Origin: Chitinophagales bacterium
GTDB taxonomy: Bacteria; Bacteroidota; Bacteroidia; Chitinophagales; Saprospiraceae
DNA length: 64,000 nt
Reading direction: 5' to 3'
NCBI GenBank assembly: GCA_017303875.1
Contig: JAFLBP010000001.1
Location: forward strand, 1 to 64,000
Made by a program: the position numbers and the translations under genes. Below, piece after piece: positions 8,559 through 17,871 of this stretch (position 1 is the first letter of the stretch; each line of letters starts with the position of its first letter). Below the pieces are notes generated by a model. It was not told the DNA's origin and made no database searches. It was given only the letters and a program-made list of their open reading frames with translations.

Positions 8559-9656
8559 ATGAAATACAAATTGCTGCTTTTTGCCTTCCCGTTTTTCCTG
8601 ACTTCCTGCATCAAGGAAACCATACTCGTTGAGCCGGATCCCAATCCGGGGCCTAACCCGAATTGCCAGGAACAAAACACTATTTTCGGACCAGACAATC
8701 AGGCTGCCAAGATTGTCGCCAACCTTGTATTTGCCGGTGAAGTGTATGATTTTCAGATGCTTACACCCGATACCGGTTATATTTTCGGCGGTTCTCCCAC
8801 AAACAGTACTGCCGTGCTTTTAAAAACATGCAATGGCGGCAAAACCTTTGGGCCGAGCAACCTGAAGGTATCCTTTTTACCCATTGGCTGCCACTTCAAA
8901 GATGCAAAAACCGGCATTGTCACCATGCAAAATGTTGAAGGCTGTCCGACCTGTATCAATGTTCCCACCTTCGCCATTACACGCGACGGCGGATCAAGCT
9001 GGTCGAATGGTACTATTGCGAACATGAAGGGCAATTTATACTTTCCGCGATTCGATGAGCAGGGACGGATTTACGCCATTTTGCACAACCATCCATCCAT
9101 AGCATTAGTTGTTTCAGAAGATAGCGGAGCAAACTGGGACACCCTTTTTACCTCACCGGATCTGTCCTTTATTTATCAGGATTTTGCCTACGCCATTCAG
9201 GGCGAGCAAATTTATGTGCTGGGCGTCGGGGGTAAATTATTTGTCATAGACAGACAGGGTAATCTGGAGAAAACCTTGTCGCTACCTGATAATTTCCTGA
9301 ACAATTTGCATATACTGGATGCACAAAATATGTTGTATTCTAATTTCAACGGAACTCAGCAGACAAAAGATGGCGGCAATACCTGGAGGCCACTGAACGG
9401 AACGGCACCGCACGTCATTGCATTCGAAAGTCCACAAAAAGTAGTGGTTTTACAAAGCAAAGGCCAGTGCGGATCAGATATTATTTTCAGTCAGGATGCA
9501 CTGGCACTGACGACCGATGGCGGTCAGACTTATCAGGAAGCCCAGACGCCGGCAAGCAACCTGCGTTATATATTTAAAGGCGCTCAGCGCATCGGGCAGG
9601 GGAAACACCTGGCAATTTTCGGAAGGCAATTAGTGGAACTAAACATACCGCAATAA
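8559..9656 (+). CDS. YCF48/BNR-like lipoprotein
   Basis: The 365-residue product starts with a lipoprotein signal (MKYKLLLFAFPFFLTSCIKE), followed by a Pro-rich linker (EPDPNPGPNPN) and a propeller with several DGGxxW/DGGxT motifs (TRDGGSSWS, EDSGANWDTL, KDGGNTWRPL, TDGGQTYQEA). This is the photosystem-II-stability-factor/BNR type of fold, probably a lipid-anchored envelope protein. It is related in architecture to the minus-strand protein at 2253-3254 but not a recent duplicate. Substrate or partner is unknown. Confidence 0.8.
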   Translation: MKYKLLLFAFPFFLTSCIKETILVEPDPNPGPNPNCQEQNTIFGPDNQAAKIVANLVFAGEVYDFQMLTPDTGYIFGGSPTNSTAVLLKTCNGGKTFGPSNLKVSFLPIGCHFKDAKTGIVTMQNVEGCPTCINVPTFAITRDGGSSWSNGTIANMKGNLYFPRFDEQGRIYAILHNHPSIALVVSEDSGANWDTLFTSPDLSFIYQDFAYAIQGEQIYVLGVGGKLFVIDRQGNLEKTLSLPDNFLNNLHILDAQNMLYSNFNGTQQTKDGGNTWRPLNGTAPHVIAFESPQKVVVLQSKGQCGSDIIFSQDALALTTDGGQTYQEAQTPASNLRYIFKGAQRIGQGKHLAIFGRQLVELNIPQ

Positions 9657-9697
9657 ATCCGGAATAATGCATAAGTTCGCACCCGAATACCGAACTT

Positions 9698-12016
9698 ATG
9701 TTATACCGAATCCGCTTCGTTGCCATTTTTCTTTTGTTCGCAGCCCTCGCTGTTTTCGCCTGCCTTGATGTACAGGAAAGCGCAGGCGAAAACGGCATCA
9801 GCTATAATTTCCAGATTCGGCCGCTGCTTTCCGATAAATGCTTCGCCTGCCACGGCCCCGATGCCAACAAACGCGAAGCCGGTCTGCGCCTCGATCTGAC
9901 AGAAAGCGCCTTTGCGCCCCTGCGCGACAGTCCGGGCAAATTTGCCATCGTACCCGGCAAACCCGAACAATCCGAACTTTATCTGCGCATTACTTCGCCC
10001 GACAGCTCCGTGCGCATGCCGCCGCCGGAAAGCCATTTGGGCGTACTCACACCCGCAGAAATTGAACTTTTCCGGCAATGGATTTTGGAAGGCGCTACAT
10101 ACGAGCCGCACTGGGCATTTATAAAACCGCAAAAAAAAGCGCTGCCGAAAATCAAGGATAAAAACTGGCCGCATAATGAAATTGACCATTTTATCCTCGC
10201 AAAAATGGAAGCGCAAGGGCTTGCACCCAATGAAGCGGCCGACAAAGAACGCCTGCTCAAACGCCTAAGCTTCGACCTTACCGGACTGCCGCCTTCGCCG
10301 GAAATGATGGATCGCTTCTTAGCCGACAAAAGCGATCAGGCTTATGAAAAAATGATAGACGAACTGCTCGCGATGCCGCAATACGGCGAAAAAATGGCCG
10401 TGCACTGGCTCGATGTGGCGCGTTATGCCGACAGCTACGGCTATCAGGACGACAACATCCGGACGCAATGGCCCTGGCGCGACTGGGTCATCCACGCTTT
10501 TAACCAGGATTTGCCCTACGATGAATTTTTGCGGCGACAAATTGCCGGCGATTTGCTGCCCGACAGCGACAAGGAGAAAATGCTGGCCACCGCTTTTTTC
10601 CGCAACCATAAATACACCGAAGAAGGCGGCGTGATTCCGGAAGAATACCGAATGACTTACCTTGAGGACAAAACCAACACGTTTGCCAAGGGTATTCTCG
10701 GCGTCACCCTCGAATGCGCGCAATGCCACGACCATAAATACGACCCCTTCGCACAGGCCGATTATTACGCCATGCTGGCCTTTTTCAACAACACCAAAGA
10801 AGAAGGCTACGAAGGCGACGTGAGCGTGTCCAAACCTGCCAAAACCCCGATTCTGCGCTTCGACGATGCCGATGTGCAGGGCCTTTTGAAGTTTATCAAC
10901 AAACCCGATACCGGCGCCATGATGGTTTCGGTGATGAAAGAAGATACTTTCCGCAAAACCTATATCCTGAACCGGGGCGTTTACGACAAGCCGGGCGCTG
11001 AGGTACAGGCCGCTGCCCTGCCGGCCGTGCTGGCGTTTTCGGAAAACAAATATCCGCGCAACCGCCTGGGACTGGCCTCCTGGACGGTAGACCGCGACAA
11101 TCCCCTGACCGCCCGGGTTTTTGTGAACCAAATCTGGCAGGAAATATTCGGCAGGGGCATCGTCAAAACCAGCGGCGACTTCGGGATGCAGGGCGAGCTG
11201 CCCTCCCACCCTGCCCTGCTCGACTGGTTAGCCGCAGATTTTATGGAAAACGGCTGGCAGATCAAACGTTTGCTCAGGCAAATCGTCGTGTCGGCCACTT
11301 ACCGGCAATCTACTGCCGTTTCGGAGGAAAAACTCCGGCGCGACCCGGAGAACATTTACCTCGCACGCGGTCCGCGCAACCGCCTGAGCGCCGAGCATAT
11401 CCGCGATATGTTGCTGGCGTCCAGCGGTTTATTGAATAAAAAAATTGGCGGCCCCAGCGTGAAACCCTATCAACCCAAAGGCCTTTGGGAAAGCGCCACC
11501 TCCGGGCGCGGCGTGCTGGCGCGTTATGTGCAGGACGAAGGCGAAGCCCTCTACCGACGCGGCATGTATACCTTCATCAAACTCACCGTACCGCCGCCCT
11601 CCATGATTTTATTCGACGGCAGCAACCGCGATCAATGCGAAGTGAAGCGCCTGAAAACCAATACGCCCCTGCAAGCCCTCGTCATGATGAACGATCCGAC
11701 CATGCTGGAGGCCGCGCGCGTACTGGCGCAACGCCTGCATGCGGATGGGAAAAATACGGAAACACAAATTGCGCAGGCTTTCCGGCTGATTCTTTGCCGA
11801 AAACCCAAAAGCAAGGAAAGCGCGCTTTTGAAAACGTATTTTGAGGAACAACTGAACGCTTTCCGAAACCGGCAATTAGATGCCGTAAAAACCCTGCAAA
11901 TCGGCGAATATCCATTGCCGCAGGGCAGTTCCGAGCAGGCAATGCAGGAAATGGCCGCATTAGCCAAAACCCTCGCACTCATTTACAACATGGAAGAAGC
12001 CATTACCAAATCCTGA
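9698..12016 (+). CDS. PSCyt1-DUF1549-DUF1553 c-type cytochrome protein
   Basis: The 772-residue product has the planctomycete-type cytochrome architecture. An N-terminal hydrophobic segment ends in FAC (a possible lipobox, Cys22). PSCyt1 follows with heme motif CFACH (Cys48, Cys51, His52) and PP(P)ES-type sequence, then PSCyt2/DUF1549 (HWAFIKPQ to about residue 345, HWLDVARYADSYGYQDD). A second CxxCH (Cys340-x-x-Cys343-His344, in ECAQCHDHKYDPF) is followed by PSD1/DUF1553 to the C-terminus (NRLGLASWTVDRDNPLTARV, RLSAEHIRDMLLASSG, QALVMMNDPTM). Such proteins are periplasmic and nearly always adjacent to a DUF1501 gene, as here with one base between genes. They are thought to act in envelope redox chemistry, but no biochemical role is established. 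Confidence 0.93.
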   Translation: MLYRIRFVAIFLLFAALAVFACLDVQESAGENGISYNFQIRPLLSDKCFACHGPDANKREAGLRLDLTESAFAPLRDSPGKFAIVPGKPEQSELYLRITSPDSSVRMPPPESHLGVLTPAEIELFRQWILEGATYEPHWAFIKPQKKALPKIKDKNWPHNEIDHFILAKMEAQGLAPNEAADKERLLKRLSFDLTGLPPSPEMMDRFLADKSDQAYEKMIDELLAMPQYGEKMAVHWLDVARYADSYGYQDDNIRTQWPWRDWVIHAFNQDLPYDEFLRRQIAGDLLPDSDKEKMLATAFFRNHKYTEEGGVIPEEYRMTYLEDKTNTFAKGILGVTLECAQCHDHKYDPFAQADYYAMLAFFNNTKEEGYEGDVSVSKPAKTPILRFDDADVQGLLKFINKPDTGAMMVSVMKEDTFRKTYILNRGVYDKPGAEVQAAALPAVLAFSENKYPRNRLGLASWTVDRDNPLTARVFVNQIWQEIFGRGIVKTSGDFGMQGELPSHPALLDWLAADFMENGWQIKRLLRQIVVSATYRQSTAVSEEKLRRDPENIYLARGPRNRLSAEHIRDMLLASSGLLNKKIGGPSVKPYQPKGLWESATSGRGVLARYVQDEGEALYRRGMYTFIKLTVPPPSMILFDGSNRDQCEVKRLKTNTPLQALVMMNDPTMLEAARVLAQRLHADGKNTETQIAQAFRLILCRKPKSKESALLKTYFEEQLNAFRNRQLDAVKTLQIGEYPLPQGSSEQAMQEMAALAKTLALIYNMEEAITKS

Positions 12017-12017
12017 T

Positions 12018-13460
12018 ATGCAGCAAGAAATTCTCGAACACGGCCTGACGATGAATCGCCGGCGCTTTTTATCGAAACTCGGCCTGGGCATAGGCGGCGC
12101 GGCCCTTGGCTCCCTGCTTATTCCCGACCTTTTTCCCTCGGCCGAAGAGCAGCTCATGGCACAGTTGCCGCATTTTGCGCCACGCGCCAAACGCATCATT
12201 TACCTGTTTCAAAATGGCGCGCCCTCGCAATTAGATTTGTTTGATTACAAGCCCAAATTGCAGGAAATGTTCGGTCAGGATCTGCCGGCCTCCATCCGCA
12301 TGGGGCAGCGCCTGACGGGCATGACCGCCAATCAGGAAAAGTTTCCGCTTGCGGCTTCTGCCTTTAAATTCAGGCAGTACGGACAGGCGGGCGCCTGGTT
12401 CAGCGAATTGCTGCCGCATACCGCCGCAGTGGTGGATGACCTTTGTATCATCAGATCCATGTTCACGGAAGCGATCAACCACGATCCGGCGCTGACCTTT
12501 TTCCAGACCGGCGCGCAAGTGGGCAACCGCCCCAGTTTCGGGAGCTGGCTGAGCTACGGACTCGGCAGCGAAAACAGCAATTTGCCGGCCTTTTGCGTAC
12601 TGCTCTCCAAAGGGCGCGGCAACGGCCAGGGCGTATATTCCAAACTCTGGACCAACGGTTTTCTCGACAGCGTACACCAGGGCGTGCAGTTCAGCAGCGG
12701 CGAAAATCCGGTGCTCTATCTCAACGACCACGAAAGTATTTCTAAGGAAGACCGCCGAAAAATGCTCGATAAACTCAGCGAACTCAACGAAGCCTCCTAC
12801 GAAGAATTTGGCGATCCGGAAATCCGGGCTAAAATACAGCAGTATGAAATGGCCTACCGCATGCAAACCGCCGTGCCGGAAGTGACCGACATCAGCCGGG
12901 AGCCGGAAAGTGTCATCAAGCTCTATGGCGCCGATTGCCTCGTGCCGGGCACTTATGCCGCCAACTGCCTGCTGGCCCGCAAACTCTCCGAAAACGGCGT
13001 GCGCTTCGTGCAGCTGTACCATCAGGGCTGGGACGGACACAACAACCTGCCCGCCGAAATCCGGGGCCAATGTCAGGATGTGGATCAGGCCAGCGCGGCG
13101 CTTATTACCGACCTCAAGCAACGCGGGCTGCTGGATGAAACACTGGTTATTTGGGGCGGAGAATTTGGGCGTACCAATTATTGCCAGGGCGCGCTTACCA
13201 AAGATAATTACGGCCGCGACCACCACCCGCGCGCCTTCACCGTCTGGATGGCAGGCGGTGGCGTGAAGCCGGGCGTGTACGGCGAAACCGATGAATTTGG
13301 ATACAATATTGCGCAGGATCCCGTGCATGTGCATGATTTTCATGCTACTGTGCTGCACCTCATGGGATTAGATCACGAACGCCTGACCTACAAACACCTC
13401 GGCCGCCGTTATCGCCTGACGGATGTGGCGGGCAAGGTAGTGCCGGGCTTGATTGCTTAG
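12018..13460 (+). CDS. DUF1501 protein, Tat-exported
   Basis: The 480-residue product is a DUF1501 family protein (sulfatase/alkaline-phosphatase-like fold). It has a twin-arginine signal (MNRRRFLSKLGLGIGGAALG); the ATG at 12051 would put this at the N-terminus, while the ATG at 12018 adds 11 residues. Conserved segments include KRIIYLFQNGAPSQLDLFDYKP, GWDGHNNLP, LVIWGGEFGRTNYCQG and GRDHHPRAFTVWMAGGGVKPG, with Asp/His residues typical of metal ligands in the superfamily. It starts one base after the stop of the DUF1549/DUF1553 gene, the standard pairing, so the two are co-transcribed and probably act together in the periplasm. Confidence 0.93.
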   Translation: MQQEILEHGLTMNRRRFLSKLGLGIGGAALGSLLIPDLFPSAEEQLMAQLPHFAPRAKRIIYLFQNGAPSQLDLFDYKPKLQEMFGQDLPASIRMGQRLTGMTANQEKFPLAASAFKFRQYGQAGAWFSELLPHTAAVVDDLCIIRSMFTEAINHDPALTFFQTGAQVGNRPSFGSWLSYGLGSENSNLPAFCVLLSKGRGNGQGVYSKLWTNGFLDSVHQGVQFSSGENPVLYLNDHESISKEDRRKMLDKLSELNEASYEEFGDPEIRAKIQQYEMAYRMQTAVPEVTDISREPESVIKLYGADCLVPGTYAANCLLARKLSENGVRFVQLYHQGWDGHNNLPAEIRGQCQDVDQASAALITDLKQRGLLDETLVIWGGEFGRTNYCQGALTKDNYGRDHHPRAFTVWMAGGGVKPGVYGETDEFGYNIAQDPVHVHDFHATVLHLMGLDHERLTYKHLGRRYRLTDVAGKVVPGLIA

Positions 13461-13470
13461 TATTTTTTAT

Positions 13471-13610
13471 TTTCTCACCGATGTTACACGGAAGCGTTTC
13501 GCACAGAAAGGCACAGATCAAAGACATAGAAAACACAGAATTCTGTGACATCTGTGTGAAAAATCTGTGTTCATCTGTGCGAAACCCTTCCGTGTAACAT
13601 CTGTGAGAAA
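13471..13610. repeat. 140-bp inverted repeat of the CACAGA family
   Basis: The 37-base arms 13471-13507 and 13574-13610 are inverted copies with two mismatches (TTTCTCAC...GATGTTACAC...TTTCGCACAGA). They enclose more CACAGA/TCTGTG-rich sequence. It sits inside the cytochrome gene cluster, between the DUF1501 and propeller genes. Similar sequence occurs at 35964-36076 and 36853-36877, so this is a dispersed intergenic element. Confidence 0.85.
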
Positions 13611-13626
13611 AAAATCAAAAGCGCCA

Positions 13627-14661
13627 ATGCGTTCAAGAAGAGATTTTATCAAAAAAACAGCCCTGATTGCCGCAGGAATGGCCAGCGCCCCCGCCCTGCT
13701 CCGGGCCGGAGCGCCGCCACCCGTTTTGGGCCATAACCACAAGCGCTACCAACTCAACCGCGCCTGGGGAAAGCAGGATTTCAGCCGCTACCCGGTCAAC
13801 GACTGCCATGAAATGGTGCTGGATAAAAAGGGCCGTATCTTCCTGCTCACCAATGAAACCCGCAACAACATCCTGATTTACGACCGTTCCGGGAAGATAT
13901 TAGACAGCTGGGGACATGAATACCCCGGCGCTCACGGCCTGAGTATTTTTGAGGAAAACGGAACGGAATTTCTCTTCATTTGCGATACCGAACGCCGGCA
14001 GGTTTTTAAAACAACACTCGACGGGCGCGTGCTGCTGACCCTCGACTACCCGAAAGAAGCAGGCATTTACGCCAAAAAAGAAGATTTTACGCCTACCGAA
14101 ACCGCCATTGCCCCCAACGGCGATATTTACATTGCCGACGGCTACGGCAAAGACTACATCCTGCAATTCAATGCCAAAGGCGAATTTATCCGCTATTTTG
14201 GCGGAAAAGGCAGCGCAGCCCAGCACCTGAACAACGCGCATGGCATTTGTGTAGACCACCGCTCCCCTGCCGGGCCGACCTTGATTGTCAGTTCGCGGCA
14301 GCAGCATTGTTTCAAGCGTTACAGCATGGAAGGCGTTTTTCTGGGCGAAATACCCGTTCCCGGCGCCTGGGTTTGTCGGCCCGTCATTCGCGGCGAATAC
14401 CTGTACGCGGCGGTCTTACAAAGCCATTCCAATGCCTGGCAGCAATCGGGCTTTGTGACGATTTTGGATAAAAACGACCGTGTGGTGTCCAATGTCGGCG
14501 GCAGCACCCCGGCCTACCACGAGGGCCGGGCGCAGGAAATGTATCAGACCGTGCGGGCTTTTCAGTATCCGCATGATGTATGCGTGGACGCGGATGAAAA
14601 CCTGTACGTCTGCCAGTGGAATTCCGGTAAAGTGTATCCCTATCAATTATCGCCCGTATGA
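13627..14661 (+). CDS. Tat-exported six-bladed beta-propeller (NHL-like) protein
   Basis: The 344-residue product begins with a twin-arginine signal (MRSRRDFIKKTALIAAG); the ATG at 13627 is chosen because of it. The mature part has NHL/6-bladed-propeller repeats: FLLTNETRNNILIYDRSGKI, FICDTERRQVFKTTLDGR, IYIADGYGKDYILQFNAKGE, GICVDHRSP and VCVDADENLYVCQWNSGKV. Such proteins resemble peptidyl-alpha-hydroxyglycine lyase propellers, but no catalytic assignment is safe. Its stop overlaps the next gene's start (ATGA), so the three downstream genes are translationally coupled. Being Tat-exported like the DUF1501 protein, it probably works in the same periplasmic process. Confidence 0.85.
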   Translation: MRSRRDFIKKTALIAAGMASAPALLRAGAPPPVLGHNHKRYQLNRAWGKQDFSRYPVNDCHEMVLDKKGRIFLLTNETRNNILIYDRSGKILDSWGHEYPGAHGLSIFEENGTEFLFICDTERRQVFKTTLDGRVLLTLDYPKEAGIYAKKEDFTPTETAIAPNGDIYIADGYGKDYILQFNAKGEFIRYFGGKGSAAQHLNNAHGICVDHRSPAGPTLIVSSRQQHCFKRYSMEGVFLGEIPVPGAWVCRPVIRGEYLYAAVLQSHSNAWQQSGFVTILDKNDRVVSNVGGSTPAYHEGRAQEMYQTVRAFQYPHDVCVDADENLYVCQWNSGKVYPYQLSPV

Positions 14662-15452
14662 AACGCTGCCTGACCTTGATTTTATGCCTGTGCCTGATTG
14701 GCCGAACAAGCGCGCAGGATACGCTGCAACTCGCCCCGCCCCTGCTGCGCTACCCTTCTGCTTTCTTTGCGGGCAGCACCACAGTAGCCATGGAATTTGC
14801 CATGCCCGGCGCGGTCATTCGCTATACCACCAACGGCGAAACGCCCGACGCGCAGGATCCCATTTACCAAAAACCTTTAAAAATTCGCGGTAAAAGCACC
14901 CTCATCAAGGCACGGAGTTTTGCCGAAGGCTACCTGCCTTCCGAAAGCGTTGAAGTATTGCTGCTCAAAAAAGGCATTGCGCCCGAGCGCATCCATTGTA
15001 CGCCGCCGGTAGCGCCGTACACGGCCCTGGGTGCGCGTAGTCTCAACGACACACTGGGTGGCATGATGGATTTTGAGAAAAATACCTGGTTAGGATTTAA
15101 TCAGGATTCGGTGGTGATTGACATTTACCTGAAAAAAGAAATCATTCCCAACATGCTGCTCCTGAATGTTTTACAAAAAGAAGGCAGCTGGATTTTTTTA
15201 CCTGAAAAAATTCAGCTGGACGCCTGGAATGAAGACTTGCAGCGCTTTATGCCCATGGCCCAACGCGTGTTTGTGCCTGGCTTAGAGCCCAGCGCTGATC
15301 GCTGCCTGCCGGTGTTACTCAGCAATATTCCCAAACGCAAAACAAGGCATTTGCGCCTGCGCATTTACCCCTTGCGCAGCATGCCCCAGTGGCATCCGGG
15401 TAAGGGCCGGGCAGCCTGGTTTTTCACCGATGAAGTACTGATCTACCCATGA
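14658..15452 (+). CDS. Secreted protein with chitobiase C-terminal-like domain
   Basis: The 264-residue product carries a signal peptide (MKRCLTLILCLCLIGRTSAQ), then a CHB_HEX_C_1-type beta domain (VIRYTTNGETPDAQDPIYQ ... IKARSFAEGYLPSESVEVL). A C-terminal discoidin-like module follows, ending RLRIYPL...QWHPGKGRAAWFFTDEVLIYP. The same ending (KWHPGKGDVGWFFMDELVVF) terminates the next protein, so the two share an unnamed terminal module. No catalytic residues are evident; carbohydrate or partner binding is inferred. The start overlaps the previous stop, and its own stop overlaps the next start (ATGA). Confidence 0.8.
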   Translation: MKRCLTLILCLCLIGRTSAQDTLQLAPPLLRYPSAFFAGSTTVAMEFAMPGAVIRYTTNGETPDAQDPIYQKPLKIRGKSTLIKARSFAEGYLPSESVEVLLLKKGIAPERIHCTPPVAPYTALGARSLNDTLGGMMDFEKNTWLGFNQDSVVIDIYLKKEIIPNMLLLNVLQKEGSWIFLPEKIQLDAWNEDLQRFMPMAQRVFVPGLEPSADRCLPVLLSNIPKRKTRHLRLRIYPLRSMPQWHPGKGRAAWFFTDEVLIYP

Positions 15453-17566
15453 AAAAACTGCTATTCAACCTCGTCTGGGCGGCAGCCGGCATGCTCGCTT
15501 TTTTATTGATTTTTGAGCAGCGCATCGCGGTGCCCGCCTATTTGCAGGTGGCCGGTCGCCTGCATCCGGCCCTGCTGCATTTCCCGATTGCGCTGAATGT
15601 GCTTTACCTGCTTTGGGTGCTTCGTCGGCCCGGCGATCAGGAAAACGGCAAAACGCTGTTACTGCTCGCAGCCGCTTCCTCCGTCTTCACGGCGCTGGCC
15701 GGTCTGCTGCTTTTGCGGGAAAGCGGCTATGATGCCGAATCGATTGCGGCGCACAAATGGTCGGGCGCCGCACTGGCATTTTTTAACCTGCTTTGGTATG
15801 TTTTTTATGATAAAATCAGAACGCGGCAACAGATGCTCCTCGCCGTATTGGCAGGCGGCACAAGCCTGCTCACCGGGCATTGGGGCGGCGAAATCACGCA
15901 TGGCAAGGATTACCTGAGCGCGCCCTTGGCCCCAACGGCTGTTAATGCAGCGCCGACTGCGGATTTTGAGGCAATGGAAGTGTTCGCCCACCTCGTAGAG
16001 CCGATTTTGCGGCAAAAATGTTATTCCTGCCACAACGAACAAAAAGCCAAAGGCGGCTTAGTGATGAGCAATCGGGAAGCCCTGCAAAAAGGCGGCAAAA
16101 ATGGTCCGCTGTGGCAGCCCCAAAGTGGCCAAAGCCTCCTGCTCGACCGCCTGCACCTGCCCCTGGAACACAAGGAGCACATGCCGCCGGCGGGCAAACC
16201 CCAGCTGAGCGAAGTGGAAAAAAGCATCCTCCGGCGCTGGATTCAGGGCGGCGCGGCCTTCGATCAGAAAGTGGCGTCGCTGCCGGAAAACGACAGCCTG
16301 CGCATCCTCGCGCAAGGCAGCTTGCAAGCACAAACGACGGAGCAGTTTCATTTCCCGGCGGCGTCGGAACAGCTTGTCCGTCAGCTCAATACGCAGAACT
16401 TAGTCGTGCGGCAGCAAGCCGTGGGGAGCCCGGCCCTTCAGGCCGATTTTTACGGCGCGCAGCTATTCCAGGCCGGGCAATTACAGGCGTTGTTGAAGGT
16501 AAAACAGCAGCTTGTCGAACTCAATTTGAATAAAATGCCGCTCCGCGACGCCGATTTGCCGGTTGTGGCCCAATTCACGGAACTGCGGCAACTGAACCTT
16601 GCGTTCACACAAATCAGCAGCGCCGGTTTAGCCGCCCTGGCGCCCCTGAAAGCCTTGCGCAAGCTCAGCTTGTCCGGCACCGCCGTGGATGCCGGCATGC
16701 TCCCGGCCCTGCAACAATTGCCCGCGCTGAAGCAGGTGCAGGTCTGGAACACCGCCCTTACAGCTGCCGACATCGCCGCGCTGAAGGGGCAATTGCCGGG
16801 CATACAGTTTGAGCCTGGGTATCAGAACGATACCGTACTGTTGCGCTTGCCGGCGCCGCAGGTGCTCAATGAAAACCAGTTTTTACGGGAGCCGGAATTG
16901 TTGCGCATCAAAAATTTTGTATCGGGTGCCTCGGTGCGGTACAGCCTCGATGGCAGCGAGCCGGATTCCCTGCAATCGCCCCTGTACACGCCGGAACTGA
17001 AGATCAGCAAAGGCGGGCCGGTAAAACTCAAAGCCTTTAAAGCGGGTTGGGCAAGCAGCGCCGTGACGGAGGCTTACTTTTTTAGTGCCCATCAACAACC
17101 CGACAGCATCTGGAACCTGCTCCCGCCCGAACCAGACTATCGGCACGTAAAAGCGCGAAAGCTGCTGGACTTGAAGCGCGGCGACAAGGATAATTTCCGG
17201 AGTGGTGAATGGCAGGCGTATCGCTACGGGCCTATGGAAACCATGATGCAGTTTAACACCCCGATGCCGCTTAGCGGTATTACGATCAGCTATTTGCTGG
17301 GTATTGGCTCCTACATTATGCCGCCGCAATCGGTGGAGGTATGGGGCGGCGAGCAGCCGGGGAACTTGCGTTTGCTGGGCAAACTCACGCCGCAGCAACC
17401 GGAACAGGTAAAGCCCAATGCCAATGCGGCGCTGGAGGTAAAATTTGCCCAGACCAGCGTCCGATTTATCAAAATTAAGGCAAATCCGGTGGCGAAGCTG
17501 CCCAAATGGCACCCGGGCAAGGGCGATGTTGGCTGGTTTTTCATGGACGAGTTAGTTGTTTTTTAA
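15449..17566 (+). CDS. Membrane-anchored c-type cytochrome with LRR and chitobiase-like domains
   Basis: The 705-residue product is multidomain. The N-terminus has about four transmembrane helices of DUF2231-like type (GRLHPALLHFPIALNVLYLLW). A PSCyt1 cytochrome domain follows, with CYSCH (Cys191, Cys194, His195) and EHMPPAGKPQLS. Leucine-rich repeats come next (about residues 330-450: LRQLNLAFTQISSAGLAAL, LRKLSLSGTAVDAGML), then a CHB_HEX_C_1 domain (VRYSLDGSEPDSLQSPLY). A C-terminal module ending WHPGKGDVGWFFMDELVVF is shared with the preceding protein. It is probably inner-membrane anchored with a large periplasmic part, acting as redox partner or scaffold for the cluster. Last gene of the group; no convincing terminator follows. 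Confidence 0.88.
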   Translation: MKKLLFNLVWAAAGMLAFLLIFEQRIAVPAYLQVAGRLHPALLHFPIALNVLYLLWVLRRPGDQENGKTLLLLAAASSVFTALAGLLLLRESGYDAESIAAHKWSGAALAFFNLLWYVFYDKIRTRQQMLLAVLAGGTSLLTGHWGGEITHGKDYLSAPLAPTAVNAAPTADFEAMEVFAHLVEPILRQKCYSCHNEQKAKGGLVMSNREALQKGGKNGPLWQPQSGQSLLLDRLHLPLEHKEHMPPAGKPQLSEVEKSILRRWIQGGAAFDQKVASLPENDSLRILAQGSLQAQTTEQFHFPAASEQLVRQLNTQNLVVRQQAVGSPALQADFYGAQLFQAGQLQALLKVKQQLVELNLNKMPLRDADLPVVAQFTELRQLNLAFTQISSAGLAALAPLKALRKLSLSGTAVDAGMLPALQQLPALKQVQVWNTALTAADIAALKGQLPGIQFEPGYQNDTVLLRLPAPQVLNENQFLREPELLRIKNFVSGASVRYSLDGSEPDSLQSPLYTPELKISKGGPVKLKAFKAGWASSAVTEAYFFSAHQQPDSIWNLLPPEPDYRHVKARKLLDLKRGDKDNFRSGEWQAYRYGPMETMMQFNTPMPLSGITISYLLGIGSYIMPPQSVEVWGGEQPGNLRLLGKLTPQQPEQVKPNANAALEVKFAQTSVRFIKIKANPVAKLPKWHPGKGDVGWFFMDELVVF

Positions 17567-17871
17567 TTTAAAATTTGATGAGGAATTTTTGTCTGAGTAA
17601 ATTTTTATTATATTATTTACCAATCTTCCCTTTGCTTGGATGACGGGGTGGCTTAAACACGCCAGATGATCAATCCGGGTGCTTCAGCGCCTTGAATGCA
17701 GAATAGGATTGTGGAATGTGGGATGTTGGTTAAGTATCTCCGTTAACCATTAGTTCGTAATACTAGCGCCTAAGCATGAATTTCGGGGTCGTTTCGTAGT
17801 TTTTTTCATTTTGGCCTTTAACTTAGTGGGATTGAAGTATTTTGTTAGCGGTTCGTGCTATTTTTATCTGC
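17567..17871. other. Gene-free stretch with attC-like inverted repeat (17740-17851)
   Basis: No coding sequence is evident. Within it, CCGTTAAC (17740-17747) and GTTAGCGG (17844-17851) are inverted with one mismatch, and AATACT (17759-17764) pairs with AGTATT (17836-17841). The layout, about 112 nt directly after the stop of the minus-strand gene at 17872, is loosely like an integron attC site, but the R-box consensus is poor. Base composition becomes visibly more A/T-rich here. Confidence 0.3.
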
